A stretch of DNA of 64,000 bases from Warburgia ugandensis (taxonomy: Eukaryota; Streptophyta; Magnoliopsida; Canellales; Canellaceae). The position numbers were made by a program, and so were the translations under genes. Location of the stretch: NCBI GenBank assembly GCA_035236585.1, contig CP141130.1, positions 30,639,501-30,703,500 of the forward strand, given 5' to 3'. The notes under the pieces were generated by a model, which searched no databases, had not been told where the DNA came from, and saw nothing but the letters and a program-made list of their open reading frames with translations. Numbering within the stretch: position 1 is the stretch's first letter; every line of letters begins with the position of its first letter. Positions 13,971 through 61,906 of the stretch are shown here, one piece after another.

Positions 13971-14079
13971 CAATGAATTACCACTTAAACTTGAGCTTAA
14001 GTTAAATTGGTCCCAAGTGCATCACCATCAAAATCCAATAGTAGTTGCATAAATTGGAACTATATTGGATGATGGTAAT

Positions 14080-14290
14080 GAAATACACTAAAATCCAATA
14101 AACAAGAATAAGAAAAGCACTAGAATCCATCAACACATAGTTAGAATACAAATCTAATCATATCATATACACAATCCATTAAATCACAACAAGAAAAGCA
14201 CTGGAATCCAATATTCATAGTAAAAATATATGTCTGATCATATCATATACACTAGAATCTAAAAAATTACAACAAGAAAAGTATCATGTG
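14080..14290. repeat. Degenerate tandem repeat, period 81-83 bp
   Basis: About two and a half units, each with AAGAAAAGCACTRGAATCC followed some 50 bases later by ATCATATCATATACAC. Landmarks AAGAAAAG fall at 14,110, 14,191 and 14,274. Confidence 0.75.
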
Positions 14291-15130
14291 TCCATTCATG
14301 TCATAAACATAGTAAGAAAAGAAACTATGTCACAAGAAACTAGCATAAACTCAAAAGTGCTCCCATTGTTTAAACCCAATACCCCCATATACACTGAGAA
14401 TATCTCTAACAACTCATTCTAATACTAACATCTCTTCAATCCGGAGCCACCTTTAGATGTAGATATTTTCTAAAATCTTGCTTCACCAATTTGAACTCAT
14501 TGAGAGGTCAATTTGTATTTGTTGGGTGTGTTAAACACCTAGCTTAGTTGTGTTTGAATGACTTAACTTTGCTACCTTAGTTATGCAGTTACAAGTTGAC
14601 TTGTGTGTTTTAGTTGAGATCTTACTTGCAACTTCTCCCTTCAACCAGCCCTTTGGCTTATCTGAAGTCCACCCCACTTTCCATCTATGTATTCCTTTTC
14701 TCCCTTCTTTGTTTGGCCTTGGTAGCCTCTCTCTTCAATATCTAAGCTCTTTTTACATCTATGTGGACACTCTTCTTGCATGTCCATCAACCTGTTTGAC
14801 CCTTTTTTTCTTCTTATGCCTTTCAACTTGCCTTATCATTTGTGGTGGCTTGATCTCATACTAATTACTTCTTAGGCATTCTTTGAAACCTAGATTCGGG
14901 TATATTTCTAGTTCATAAGTAGTAAGAAAGATAGCCTTACTATAACAAGGGTCCACAAAGTCTTTAGGCCTTCCACTAGTTTCAAAATATATTGCAACAT
15001 AAACATAGCTACAAGGTATTTCAATCAAATCACACATTCGACATATGATGTCTACTCTTTCAAATCCAAATTACGTGCCATCTCTTATGTGCTCAACTTG
15101 GAATTTAATCATGTTCCTCCATTCACAAAC

Positions 15131-17726
15131 TGTCATGACCCGGGTTTTTATATGATGCAATTTTGATAAAAAGGCGAGATCTCTTGTTTTATAAGTATGA
15201 GATGCATGAAAATCTTTTTCATTTGGAAAACAATCTTTCATAAAAACCCCGAGTGTGAAAACACATTCTCCAATAATTTAGCCATAGCAAAGTTTAAATC
15301 AATATTATTCCCAAGAAAGTGTTAGTCACAGCCCCAACTATTAGAGAGTAACTGTAATCAAGTAACATTGAAAGATAAGATAGGGGTTTACTTACTTGTA
15401 CTTAGCCTGTATCTCCTAGTACAAACGTCCCTTGCCCTTAAGTATTTACTTTGTATCTGAAAAATGTTGAGGATTGGGTGAGTATATAACATACTCAGTA
15501 GGAGCCTATCACTACTAGTTTTATAAATGCATGAGATATTTTAAAATCATATGCTCATTCAAAATATGCGTATGTTTGAATACTCGTGTTTAATATCAGT
15601 ATAAGAATCCATAATCAAACTGAAATACTCATGACTTAAAAGATCACATAATCCAAAATTGAAAGTATCATATATATATATATATGATGACATCATGATA
15701 TGCAATAGATGCTTCATGGAGTCCAACTCATGGATCTCTAGTATGGTATGGTCGAACAACCTCATATCATGCCATATGCAATTCACATAAATCCATGAAA
15801 CCATAAGGTCTCACTATGCCCACGACCTCACCGCCGTGTGGTCCCCGGGTACCTAGGGACACAGGATCATATACCTCCACGGGGCATTTGACACTCTGAC
15901 CCAGTGCCGTGACACCAGTGGTAGCCCCCTGTACCACATGCAGTCGAAGCAGGGACATGCCCTTTTTGGGCGTGGTACCCATCCACCTAATAGTGGTAGA
16001 GGCTGGGTGGCCAACCCACACCCCTCGGCATAGCACCCACGAGCTTACAAGCCCAAATCATGTATGATCAAAAACCTCTGTTCAAAACCAGTCCTCTTTG
16101 GGTCCCTCACAATTGCCTGGCCCTCAGCACTCCAGCGTCTTTTGGCAACCCTCAAGGACATGCAATCTTTGCAAGTACTTAAATCATGCAATGTATGCAC
16201 TTGTTTACAAAACATATGTGTGCATAATGTATATGCAACCTTTTACGAAACATGTCTATGTACAAAACGTTTATCATATGCATGCTGAATCAAGTCATGC
16301 TAAACAAGTCATATACTTATAACATATGTTCTCAAAACAATAATAGATCTTTTAAAAGAATCTAATAGTGATAGAGCACCTACCTGGCTAGGTCGCGTTA
16401 ACCCTCTTGTCCTCGTACGCTCCTGGACATGGTTTGGGGACTCAAGGTTAGTTTAGCCTATCTTTTATGGGTTTAGAGTAGTTGGGTCTTATTACTTAGG
16501 CATTAGGGGTCCATCCCTATACCTATAGGTGTCCTAAGGTCCTAATTGGGCCTCGGTATCCTTAGTTTTTCAAAGTTCTAGTGGCCACGCGCCACCATCC
16601 TATTCTAAGGGTCATGCACTCCTTTGATTGGGCCTTGATCAAGGATTTTATGGTTTGGATGTGTCCGCGTCATTGACACGGATACAACGCCTTTTGCGGC
16701 GCCTCAATCGGAGCTCTAGATCTTAAGTTATAGGCGTTTTAGTGTTGTATGTACATAGAGTCTTTAAAGACAAAAAGACGGAATGCTAGGGCACTGCGCG
16801 TCAGCGTCATGCGCCCTGGCTTCCTTAACCCAAAAAAATGACACCTTTTCTAGCGCACTACGCGTCTGCAGAGTGTGCCTCAGCGGGCGCGTTTGCAGAT
16901 GCGCGTGACTTCTCCGCCCGTCTCTCTCTTTAGCGGGCGCGTCCGTTGGTTTTCTTCCGACGTGTTCGACGCGTCACATTCTGTCTGGAACGTCTGCGTC
17001 GACTGGGGGACCAGGGCATCCTCAGGACACCCTGGTTCAACCCTGTCGAACCAATGCGGCCCTGAGGATGTCCCAGGGTCCTTGGTGGCTCTCCCAGGCT
17101 CCGTTTCGCATGGTTTTTCATGCGAAAACTTAGGGGAATTGAGCCTAGGACTATGAGTGAGATGGGTTTGGGGAGTTTTTGAGCGTACCTGCTTCGTGGC
17201 CGGTTTTCTCTCCACGTTTTTACCTCTTGGTCACTGCTCCACGATGGGTTTTCTCCAAGGTTTTGGGCTGCCATTAGAGGCACCCAAGAGCTCTATTTAT
17301 AGGGCTTTTAAAGAGGGTTCTGGAGGGGTTCTAACCGCCTTTGAATGGCGGTGGAGAAACCTCCAGAATGGCGGTGGTTTCTTCTTGAAACACCGCCGTT
17401 TCAGAAACCTTTAGGAGGTTGAAGATGAAGGGTGCCCGTATCAAAACGGGCACCTGTGTTTTTCAATTTAAGTCGTTTTTGTAAAATTTACAGTTTTGCC
17501 CCTAAACTTCAAAGGGCCATATCTTGCTCATTTTAACTCTGTTTTGGGTGATTTTGGTCTCGTTGGATTCCTTTTTCTGAGACGCATCAAATGAAACCTT
17601 TTAAGACCAAATTCCTGGGTTTAGTCAAGGCAACTAGTGAAATGACCAAAATGCCCTTATCTTTAAAAACTGCACTTTTCATTGCTAAACTTGGAATTTC
17701 AATGTTACAAAATTGGAGTCATTACA
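15131..17726 (-). mobile_element. Solo LTR, Del/Tekay-like Gypsy, inserted in the MULE
   Basis: On the minus strand the LTR opens with TGTAATGACTCC at 17,726 and closes with GGGTCATGACA at 15,131, about 2.6 kb. It is flanked by a perfect 5-bp target duplication, CAAAC, at 15,126-15,130 and 17,727-17,731. No internal region or second LTR is present, so it is a solo LTR left by LTR-LTR recombination. Transposase coding sequence resumes on either side. The GC-rich part (16,560-17,200) gives spurious overlapping open frames. Confidence 0.9.
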
Positions 17727-18413
17727 CAAACACACTTGGATGCCAATAGTTTTGCTTTTTGCAGTTTATTTTGAACCCTTGGACACCTCTGTATGATTTC
17801 ATTCCCCTTCATGGTCAAAAGCCTTGTCCCTAGCCCCTTTTACCCAAATGTTGAAGCATTTAGCAATATTATTCACAAAGATGTCATTTCTGGGGTCAGA
17901 GCTAAAATAAGTTCTTGGCTACAAAGATTAACTGTAATTGGACAATAACCACTCATAGGCACCTATATTAAGGGCTTTTAGCTCCTCTAGTGGTCAAGGG
18001 AACTTGCCTTTTCACAACTCCACAAAGAGTGCCTTTGCAGACTACCTGTTCTTCATGTTGAAATATAGATGCCCAACACACATTCTTATGTTAGCAAAGA
18101 GGGTTTCTCCTTGAAGGTTTCCATCATGCCCTACAATAGAAAGAAGTGAACTAATAAGTTAAGACATAGTATAATTAACTTAGCAAGATAAAACATTACA
18201 AAACTAAGTTAACAAGCTATAAGAGTACTAGCTTCTAGTAGGTAGATATGAATGTCTAATGGTGATCTTTGTTAGAACTTATATCTTGCATAAGTAATTG
18301 AATGAACCATGTTTAGCTTGATTAATTCTCTATCTCAGCCATACCATGGGCAAATGGGAATATGTTATCATTCCCATCTTGGTTAATAGCCACTATAGGT
18401 TGTCCCCCTAGAC

Positions 18414-20982
18414 TATAATAACCTGAATTTTTAAGTCCTATTTCAATATTGAAAGTGATATTTCATAGAGATCAAATTTGGTAGAAATATCCCCATAATC
18501 AGATTCTACTCAAAAAATGGAATTGAACAACATAAAGAAGGCTAAAAATGAAGATTGGATAACAAAGTTATAAGCATTTGAAGATTTGAGAGCATTTTTG
18601 AAGTTATGACCATCTAAATCTCGAAAACAACCACCCAAATGGTGACGGATCGAAGATTAAACATCACCATTAGATTCCTTGTGAAGAGAGGATAAAAAAC
18701 ACTCTAAAATTTTCTGAATCGAAGTTAGTTTCACCATTGATCAGGCTAAAATTTCAAATGAACGCGGAATGACTCCAAACTTGACAGGAGTGAAGGTAAG
18801 AGCATGATTTACAAACTCTTTTAATTAGGAGTTAAACAGAATTAAAATTTGTCACCTGCGATAGTTGCGTTGGTCATCTTCTCCAGCGATGGCAAGTTAC
18901 ACCAGTGACCTAATTTTTTTTCGCATCCTAGATTTAGAATTTGAATCTGGACCGTTAAACAAACTCGAAACACAAAAAACTGAGGTTTCAGGAGTTATAT
19001 AACTCTAATTGATGATCCAAAAAGTCTGTTGTATCCGTCTTGACGATGCACACCTAATTATACAATAAATTTTATGATCAAAGGACTATTTAATGTGACC
19101 ATAGACTAAAAACTATAGAAATCTCATAGATCTATAAGATCAAAGATGATCAAATCTCATAAATTGATCCATTGGATGTATTAGGAGATCAATATGCCTA
19201 GATCAACCCTAAATTACATACATTAACATTTGAATTGTAGATCTAACCGTTCAAATTAAGTACAAACTTGATCTAAGCATCAAGATAGGCAATCTGACTA
19301 TTCAATTATAAGATCTTGATGACAGAAAAGTTATTGAAGGCAATCTAACCATTAAATATTAGATCTATAAGTGAGATTTAGCCCGAAAACACATTAATCT
19401 ATGATCTATAACCTAAAAGATAGATCTAGCAGTTAATCTGTAAATTTAATTGATGATTTATAGAGAATGAAAAATGGTACTTGAATTCTTGTTATCAAGT
19501 AATATCCAAGACTTCACAAAGGTGATTTAGGATTTGATTGAAGAAAAATGTGATTTAAGAGACATCGAGGTAAGTAGTCTGATACTACTAAGTTTTTAAA
19601 TGTATTCCAAAATCTAATTGATTTACTTGACTCTGTTACCGTGTTTAGTATGCTTTTTGAGATATAATATTCTTATAACGAGCATGAGGAATTATCTTCA
19701 TAATTTGTGGTCTTGAATGCGATTGCTTGCATTGAATAAATTTTATGTATGCATTGCTCGCACGTTTTAAAACTAGTTGTATAAATTGTATGATTTATGA
19801 TGATTAAGATTTGGAATATATGTGTGTATATATATATATCGGGCTAATGAGCTTGGTAGGCACTATACTGAGAGGTTGTTTATGTATGGAGTTGGCCTCT
19901 CGGCCTCTAACCACCAAAGGTGGCAGGTATCATTGCCTAAAGGGCATTGTTCCCTTCCTCACCTGTTGTGGTAAATAGGGATGACCATTGGAGGTGTTCA
20001 CGACACCCTTTTTGAGGACATATCCATAGTCGCCGTTGAGGCTATGGTGGGTTGGTCTCTAGATACTAGAGACACATGATTTCAGAATAGGTTCTGATCG
20101 TGAGCATAGTTGACCCTATAATTTTGGTTTTGATATCGATATGCATATTACATTGAGATGGTCGTAAACAAGTACTCATGAGCAGTCGGCTTGATGTGTT
20201 TGCCAACCCATCGGCTTGATGTGTTCGCTGAGAGACCCATGTGCATGATATTTATAGTGAGTTTGAGATGCTATCATCTGTTTTGACCGATTACTACTTC
20301 AAGAATTTCATAATTATTATTATTTTATGAATCATTGACTTTGACTAGTTGGCTTGATGTATTCGCCGAGATTTTAGTACATGGATTGATTGATTACTAC
20401 TTTATGATTTTCGTAATATTTACGTTGTTGATCACTAGATTTCAATAAAAGATTCCATGGTTGAAAATGTGTAAATGAGCTTATGATTTATGCATGAATA
20501 TACATGTTTACATAAAAAGAAATTGCATGATTTTCTTACATGGAAAACCCCTCTTGAAATTATGCATATTGTATACCATGTTTTCAAAATAGTAGTATTA
20601 GATCACCTACTGAATATGAGGAATACTCATCCAAATATATTATTTTTACAGATTAGCTCTAATAGGATTAAAAGAAGCATAAGGAACTGTTAGTACTACA
20701 ATCAAGTGAACGAAGACAAAGACAAGTATGAAAGTATATGACCTATCTTTTGGACATGTATATGTAATTATTATAGTTGGGCTGTGAGCTGTGACTAGAT
20801 AGATTTGGGATGCATATATGTTCGTCTTAATTTAAAAATTACTTTGTTTGTTTTGAAAGCAAATGACACTCGGGGTTTTCAAAATGAATTTAACAGAAAA
20901 GTTTCTTCCACTACATTACCCGACTCTACATTAGGAATTAGTTTTGCATATAAAAATGCATGTGAAAACCCAGGTCGTCACG
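18414..20982 (+). mobile_element. Solo LTR, Del/Tekay-like Gypsy, inserted in the MULE catalytic region
   Basis: About 2.57 kb in plus orientation, starting with a Del-type LTR start (AATAACCTGAATTTTT) at 18,414 and ending in CCCAGGTCGTCAC at 20,982. A perfect 5-bp target duplication, TAGAC, flanks it (18,409-18,413 and 20,983-20,987). Internal landmarks near 19,900-20,090 correspond in reverse to those at 15,800-15,960 in the neighbouring solo LTR, so the two are relatives. The insertion splits the transposase directly after its FLKG motif. Confidence 0.9.
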
Positions 20983-22290
20983 TAGACTCCTTTTAAAAAG
21001 CAAGTATCTAGACCAATTATAGGTCTACACCCAATTAAGAAGCCTCTCTTACAAGAAAGCATACATTATCTTGAAAGCATAGCTGGGGATCAATCTTGAG
21101 CTTCATTATAGAATCTTGATTCCACTTCAAAATGGCCTCACAAGAGTCCCCCACTCTAACTTATGCTTTAAAGTGTGATAGTTTCCAATTTGTGTCATCT
21201 CTAATGTGATTCAAGTATTTCTTAGCAAGCCAAGTGGATGTAACTCTCACATTCTTGAAGTGCCTTCCATAATTGTGTTTATTTTTTTGGTATGTCTTTG
21301 GTTGGTAGGTGTCTCTTCCATTTGGTCTATAACTTGTAATCAAATCCTTTTCTAATTGCTCACTCCCTCAAGGCCTCCCTAAATATAGTTCAAGTAGAAA
21401 ATTTCATGCCCACTTTCAACTTAAAAGGCTGTGTCACATTTGTCTTCTCAATGAACTCTTCATTATCATGGATATCCACCTCAACTTATTCATTGCCATA
21501 GTCCATTGTAAGATTTTCCTCTTCAGAATCAACTTCTTTACTTTAATTTCCAATCCCTTTCATTAAACATAAAAAGCTTATCCCATAGTCAATTAGGTCC
21601 TCTTCCACCTCTTTATTTACACTTTTGCCAGAAGAGATCATCATCTATATCACTTGTCTCAGATGAAGAAATAGAGCTATAACTTTCTTCTTGTGTTTCA
21701 TCTTCACCTTCATTAGTGTCAACTTCAACTTTTTCTTCAGTATCTCCGTCACTTTCATCTTCATTTCATACTTCTTTTCCAAATTCATTTTGATCTTCAC
21801 CTTCACTTCCACGAAGACCTTAAGCTTCACTTCAATGATGACCTTCACCTTAAAAAAACTAAGAAATAAATAACTAAAAAAAAGAAATAAGAATGGATAA
21901 ATCTATTGCAGAAAAGAAATCTTTTTTTTGTTTTTGTTTTTTTTTAAGGGGAAATCGTGTCCATCAACCACAAATCAACATCAAAGAAGACTCACAACCA
22001 TGCTACATCTTGGGCATAGAAATTCTGCTCTAAAATAAAAAAATCTCATAGAAGAACCATGCATGCATCATCATAGATTGGGAACTCACCTTCAAACTCA
22101 AATAAGTTATGAGACAGCATCATAGCTGGTCTTCTTTTGAATAAATAACTTAATCACTAGCAAAACTTTAGTGGTTCGCACTGTCTCGATCAAATGAGTA
22201 AGAAAAATGGAAAAAAACCCTTATGTTTGGGGGATATCCACCATGTCCTCCTACATTTACGAAAGGGAGAGCTTCTCGCTTGGCAGAAAA

Positions 22291-22450
22291 GCAAGGAGGG
22301 GCCCTTCAGGACCCACATGCCCTAAGTTAACGTTGAAAAGGTGGGAAAGGAAGTAGAGTGGGTCCCACATGGGGCCACAAAATGACTCCCATCAAGGATT
22401 TGATGGGAAATTAAATGGAAGGAGTAGATTGCATCCCAAATAGTAGTTGG
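22291..22450 (-). repeat. Right terminal inverted repeat region of the MULE
   Basis: The reverse complement of the left terminal region, with blocks GCATCCCAAATAGTAG (outer), GGTGGGAAAGG (middle) and AAGGAGGGGCCC (inner). Divergence is clear but the order and spacing are kept over about 160 bases. Confidence 0.8.
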
Positions 22451-22625
22451 ACTGGAAAAAAACTTGTAATAAGGCGTCGACATTAAATTAAGGTTTATTA
22501 GCATTCACAAAGCTAATGGCAAATCTTCGCTTAGGTGCTAAGACAATGACAATCTTTGTATGAATTTTGTTCTCGTATGTTTAGGAAATTTGTTTTTACT
22601 GTATTCCTCAGGAAAAATACCATTA

Positions 22626-22850
22626 AAACATATTTTCCAAACACGCACTTAGCTCAAAACCTTTTCTATAAAATGAACTAAGAGATCTATCCATTTAGAA
22701 TTGCATGGAATAAGTGTTGGAAATCGCCTCTGTGTGGTTGAGCTTTGTTGGGAAGAACTGGCTCTCTCTTAGTGACCCCTAAAAAATAAAATTACAACAT
22801 ATTTTCTAAACACGCACTTAGCTCTTTGCAATTCTATTAAGAGATTAATG
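22626..22850. repeat. Short direct repeat of about 60 bp, 165 bp apart
   Basis: AACATATTTTCCAAACACGC at about 22,628 recurs with one visible base change at about 22,797, and both are followed by ACTTAGCTC and then, after 25-30 bases, AAGAGAT. It lies between the MULE end and the cyclophilin promoter. The origin is unknown, possibly a small transposon remnant. Confidence 0.65.
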
Positions 22851-23115
22851 ATCTGATCACCACTTAACCCGTACGACAAATGGACAGTATCCCATCTAAT
22901 TCTTTAACCCTCCATGGACCGTTGAAACTTGAAATAGCCCAACAACTCCCACCGAAGCCATTGGAGCCACTGAAGCCAGAGGAATACTCCAGTCATCTGC
23001 GGACAAACCATTGGATATTTTCGTAAATTCGTATCCAAGGGAGAAACAGCCTTATCAACAGAACCTTCATTTATCGGACTTCCCCTGGCGACTCGTTTCC
23101 TCGAACACACCAAAA
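22851..23115 (+). promoter_or_regulatory. Presumed promoter and 5' UTR of the cyclophilin gene
   Basis: This is the region directly before the first start codon. I see no convincing TATA box, so the promoter would be TATA-less or its TATA element is degenerate. The start codon context at 23,112-23,121 (AAAAATGGCG) is a strong plant initiation context. The reading frame before it stays open back to 23,011, but nothing suggests that this part is translated. Confidence 0.4.
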
Positions 23116-58646
<35,531 letters not shown>

Positions 58647-59620
58647 GAAAGAGGAACTGATTTTGCCTTCTGTTTCCGATTTTTTAGCCGCTTGTTTTTC
58701 ATGGGCCACCCAGTATAGAGGATTGAACCAAAATGATGCGGGGCTATAAGGCATACAAAGACTGGAATTCTCCTGACTTGAAGAGGGGATATATGTACGA
58801 ACTATAGACAATTATGGGCATTTTGAAAATCAGTGATGAATGCGTTGGCCTTTCCCTTCCATTTTATGGAAATTCTGATTGTGGATCTGTTTTGTTTTAG
58901 AAGCCGATACTTCCACCTCACTCTTGATAAAATGCCCTCTACATTTAATATCGTCCCAAGTAGAGAGAGCTCATGGAGTTGTCTGTTTTACTGAACTTAT
59001 ATGCGTGGGGCTTTTTTATTGGTTCAGCTTCCTTTGAAGGTGGAAGGCAAAAAGAAGGGTGACTGTATAGAGTGCAGAGCCAACGAGTTCAGTCATTAAG
59101 CCCTGTGAGTCTAAGGCCATTTCTTGATGTGGAAGCCATATTAATAAGGGCACTGCATTCTGTTCGAAAGGCATGGTTTTCTATGGTCGGGCCCCTGCCC
59201 ACTAGTCCGGCTACCTGGTGAGCAGTTCTTTTGGACCGAGTGTGAGAACTTCCTTGTTTGCAATGGGAATAAGAATTATGTGTTAAGCAGCTTTGGAACA
59301 GTGCAACTTGCCCGATTAAACTTTGCCCGATCATTGGCAGCCAAAAATATAGATAAATAGTGATATATACACCCCTTGCTTTTTTGCATGAGACCCTCAC
59401 TAAATGGCACGAACATGACAATAGTAGATTGCGTGAGAGGCTCAGGGGGAAAACTAAGAGCCGATGTATCATTAACCAAGATAAAATTATTCAAACATAG
59501 ATGAAATTACTTCAGAAGCTTGGGCTGTTTGTTCTAGTGCAAATAGGAGTCTTCAGAGATCAGCTATCCTATTAGTGCTCTTGCCTGGAACAATTGGTGG
59601 AATCTGGTGAATTAGTGCTA
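58647..59620 (+). other. CYP20-2: 3' UTR and downstream flank
   Basis: Follows the stop codon. No canonical AATAAA signal is evident close by; plant poly(A) signals are often degenerate. A minus-strand open frame of 127 codons (59,089-59,472) shows no recognisable domain and I do not call it a gene. Confidence 0.4.
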
Positions 59621-60496
59621 GTGTTATACTGTAGGGATTCTAGATTTGGAAATTATAGAAAGAGAGTTGCTAGGGAAAGGTGGAAAATAAGGCATTTGGA
59701 AACGCAAATGAGCTGGGTCTCATATGTGCATGATCCAACCCATTGATCATGTTTGGCCTGCCTTATTTGTGGTAGTTGCAAAAATTATTTATAATAGTTG
59801 CAAAAGTTCATGACCATCGGCTAGCTAATAGTTTTTCAATTGAAAATTTGAGTGGCTATGATTAGAAAACAAAAGAATAGCTGGAATAGTCTAATGATCA
59901 TGATTTTGGTGTCTAGCCAATGTAAGGAACAAGCATGATGAATGGATCGAATAATACAAATATGAGATATATCAACATTGGGTTTCCAGAACATGTTTTT
60001 CACGAGTTCCCAAGTCATTTTCATTTTAGAAAAGTAGATTCCACTCTAAAAATATGTTAAGTGTTCAATTTTGGTTAAAATGCCCCTAATTTAGTATTCA
60101 ATTAGAGCATTTAGGCCATTGATTTTAAGATTTTATATAAAATATTTTATTTTAGCTTTAATTGGCCATCCAACGGTTGGATTGCAAAATTTAACAGTCA
60201 AAAGATCATAGGAGCTACTCAGAAGAGTAATGAATGGTTTAGATTATTCTAATTGGGTCATGTGCAATGCAAATCAATCAACAGAGCTTAGATGATCCAG
60301 ATCATATCACAGAGATTAGATGAGGATGATGAAGCTTCCTGGAAAGAGAAGACTTTGAAGACTCCTAAGACAGAACAAATTTGAAGAATTACAGAGTTCT
60401 AGTAAGATTGGGATGTTGGTGGAGCCCACCCCTCTTATCTCTCTTACCCTCTCTCTCCATGTCTCTCTTACCCTCTCTCTCCATGTCTCTCTTACC

Positions 60497-60500
<4 letters not shown>

Positions 60501-60555
<55 letters not shown>
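60501..60555. repeat. (CT)n microsatellite within a pyrimidine-rich tract
   Basis: A 55-bp CT run inside about 1 kb of CTCTCTTCC-like sequence. It is the source of several artificial Ser/Leu-rich open frames on the plus strand and Arg/Glu-rich ones on the minus strand. Confidence 0.95.
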
Positions 60556-60558
<3 letters not shown>

Positions 60559-61888
60559 TTTTCGTTTTCTTCATATACCCCTCTCTTCTCTCTACGTTGT
60601 TTTTTCACTTCTTCACCCCCTTGGCCAGTGGATTTTCTCCCTTCGTCTCTCCACTCTCTCCTCTTCCACTCTCTCGTTTCCCTCTCTTTAGGCTAGGCGG
60701 CTCTCCTTCTCCCTCCATTCTTCTCTCGATTCTCTTCTCACCCACCATCTTGGCTGGTTAGAGGAGGCAGACCAAAACCACCATCTCCCATCCTCTCTTT
60801 CCCGCAACCTCTGCTCCTCTCTTCTTCCCTCTCCTTTGTTATCTCTTTGTCACCCTCTTTCTCTCCTCTACTGCACCAACTGTAGGAGCAAACTTCCCTC
60901 CTTGCTCTCTTAGAATCCCATATCTCTCCTTTCCTTCATTTTCACTCTCCTTCAGCCCCTGGTCTCTTTCTCGTTTCACTCGGTTCCATCTCTGTCTCTC
61001 CTTTGGTCTCTCTCTAGCATCTCCATCTCTCACTGCCTCCTTATCTCTCAGTTCTTCTCTACCTCAGCCTTCCATCTCTGACTCTCTTTCCTTCCCTATT
61101 CACCACACCCAACAAAGACTCCTCCTTCCTCCTCTCTCTCCAGTCTCTCTTCTCCGTGGGAGGCAGACCCCCCACTCTCATCTTCCCTCTCTTTATCTCT
61201 CAACTTTCTCTCATTCTCCCATGTTCCCTTTCTTTCTCCTTCTATCACTCTCCATCTTTCTCTCCCGATCTCTCTTGTTTTCCCTCTTTGCTCTGCCCCA
61301 GCTTTCATCTTCCTCTGCATCACTATCGCGCAAAGCATCGGCTCTCTCTTGAACTCCAGCTTCTCTGAGTCACCGGACGTCACTAAGGAAGGAAGCCCAA
61401 CACGGGTTTCCATTCCCGACTTTTTTCTCTTCCTCCCTCCTTCTCTCCTTCTTCTCCCTTCTCCCTTCTTCTCCTCCTCCGCCTACATCATTGGGTTCCT
61501 TTGTGTTTTTTCGTTTTAAAATTTTTGTCCAGAAATTCCAATCTTGCCCTTATCAGAGCTGAATAATTCCACCTCTGTCCTCTTTTTAATACCATTTGTG
61601 TCCTCATTTTATTTTCATCTGTGTCCCTGAATATTTTGGTTTTTTTCTTATCCTTATTCTACCTATCCAGGGATAGTATTATCCTAGAAAGTTTGTAAAT
61701 TGCAGTAGTTAAATAAATCTAAAATTTTATTTTATTGTTAGTTTATTTCTATTTTATTCCTTATTTTTTATTAATTAAATTTTATTTAAAACTCCATCTT
61801 TTAAAGCGAGTCCCTATGGGATCGACCCGTATTTGCATAGCTATACTACAATAGCCTGTGCACTTGCGGTTAAATATCAACAAGTTTT

Positions 61889-61906
61889 TGGCGCCATTGC
61901 CGAGGA
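61889..61906 (+). promoter_or_regulatory. Primer-binding site of the right-hand Gypsy element
   Basis: TGGCGCCATTGCCGAGGA, six bases after the LTR end, complementary to the 3' end of a plant Asp-tRNA type primer. This is the anchor for the LTR boundary and the family call. Confidence 0.85.

Larger units (their letters stand above)
14583..21870 (-). pseudogene. MURA-type MULE transposase, split by two solo LTRs
   Basis: Read from right to left, three blocks follow the order of plant MuDR-like transposases. Block 1 (20,988-21,870): an acidic N-terminus, then EEFIEKTNVTQPFKLKVGMK of the DNA-binding region, then VTSTWLAKKYL, then GCRPIIGLDTCFLKG with the first catalytic Asp. Block 2 (17,732-18,408): GGQPIVAINQDGNDNI, TWFIQLLMQD, IRMCVGHLYFNMKNR and NNIAKCFNIWVKGARDKAF. 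Block 3 (14,583-15,125): a SWIM-like zinc finger CRMCDLIEIPCSY in which the usual last His is Tyr, then PKDFVDPCYSKAIFLTTYEL and a basic tail. Several stops and at least two frameshifts show it is dead. The expected second catalytic Asp (FISD) reads FIST. An intron-like gap with GTAG-type borders lies near 18,130-18,230. Confidence 0.88.
12560..22560 (-). mobile_element. Mutator-like element (MULE) with two solo LTRs inserted
   Basis: Inverted terminal regions lie at about 12,580-12,790 and 22,290-22,530. The best conserved part is 12,641-12,790 against 22,291-22,450, sharing blocks such as CCCTTTCCCACCTTTT and GTTAACTTAG-like sequence. Between them is a minus-strand MURA-type transposase pseudogene (14,583-21,870) and a plus-strand GRF zinc-finger gene remnant (12,976-13,450), so the two genes converge. 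Two solo LTRs (15,131-17,726 and 18,414-20,982) with perfect 5-bp target duplications interrupt the transposase. Without them the element would be about 4.8 kb, a normal MULE size. The outermost bases and the expected 9-bp target duplication could not be fixed, so both limits are approximate. Confidence 0.8.

Noticed and set aside
16875-17414. Overlapping open frames of 85-117 codons on both strands
   Set aside because: They lie in the GC-rich part of a solo LTR whose ends and target duplication are clear; no protein motif is present.
21645-21848. Lys/Val/Glu-rich open frame as a gene
   Set aside because: An alternative frame of the acidic N-terminal region of the MULE transposase remnant.
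59089-59472. 127-codon minus-strand open frame downstream of CYP20-2
   Set aside because: No domain, no supporting splice or codon signal, and overlaps another open frame on the same strand.
60381-60761. 126-codon Ser/Leu-rich open frame
   Set aside because: Translation of a pyrimidine-rich tract and CT microsatellite inside an LTR.
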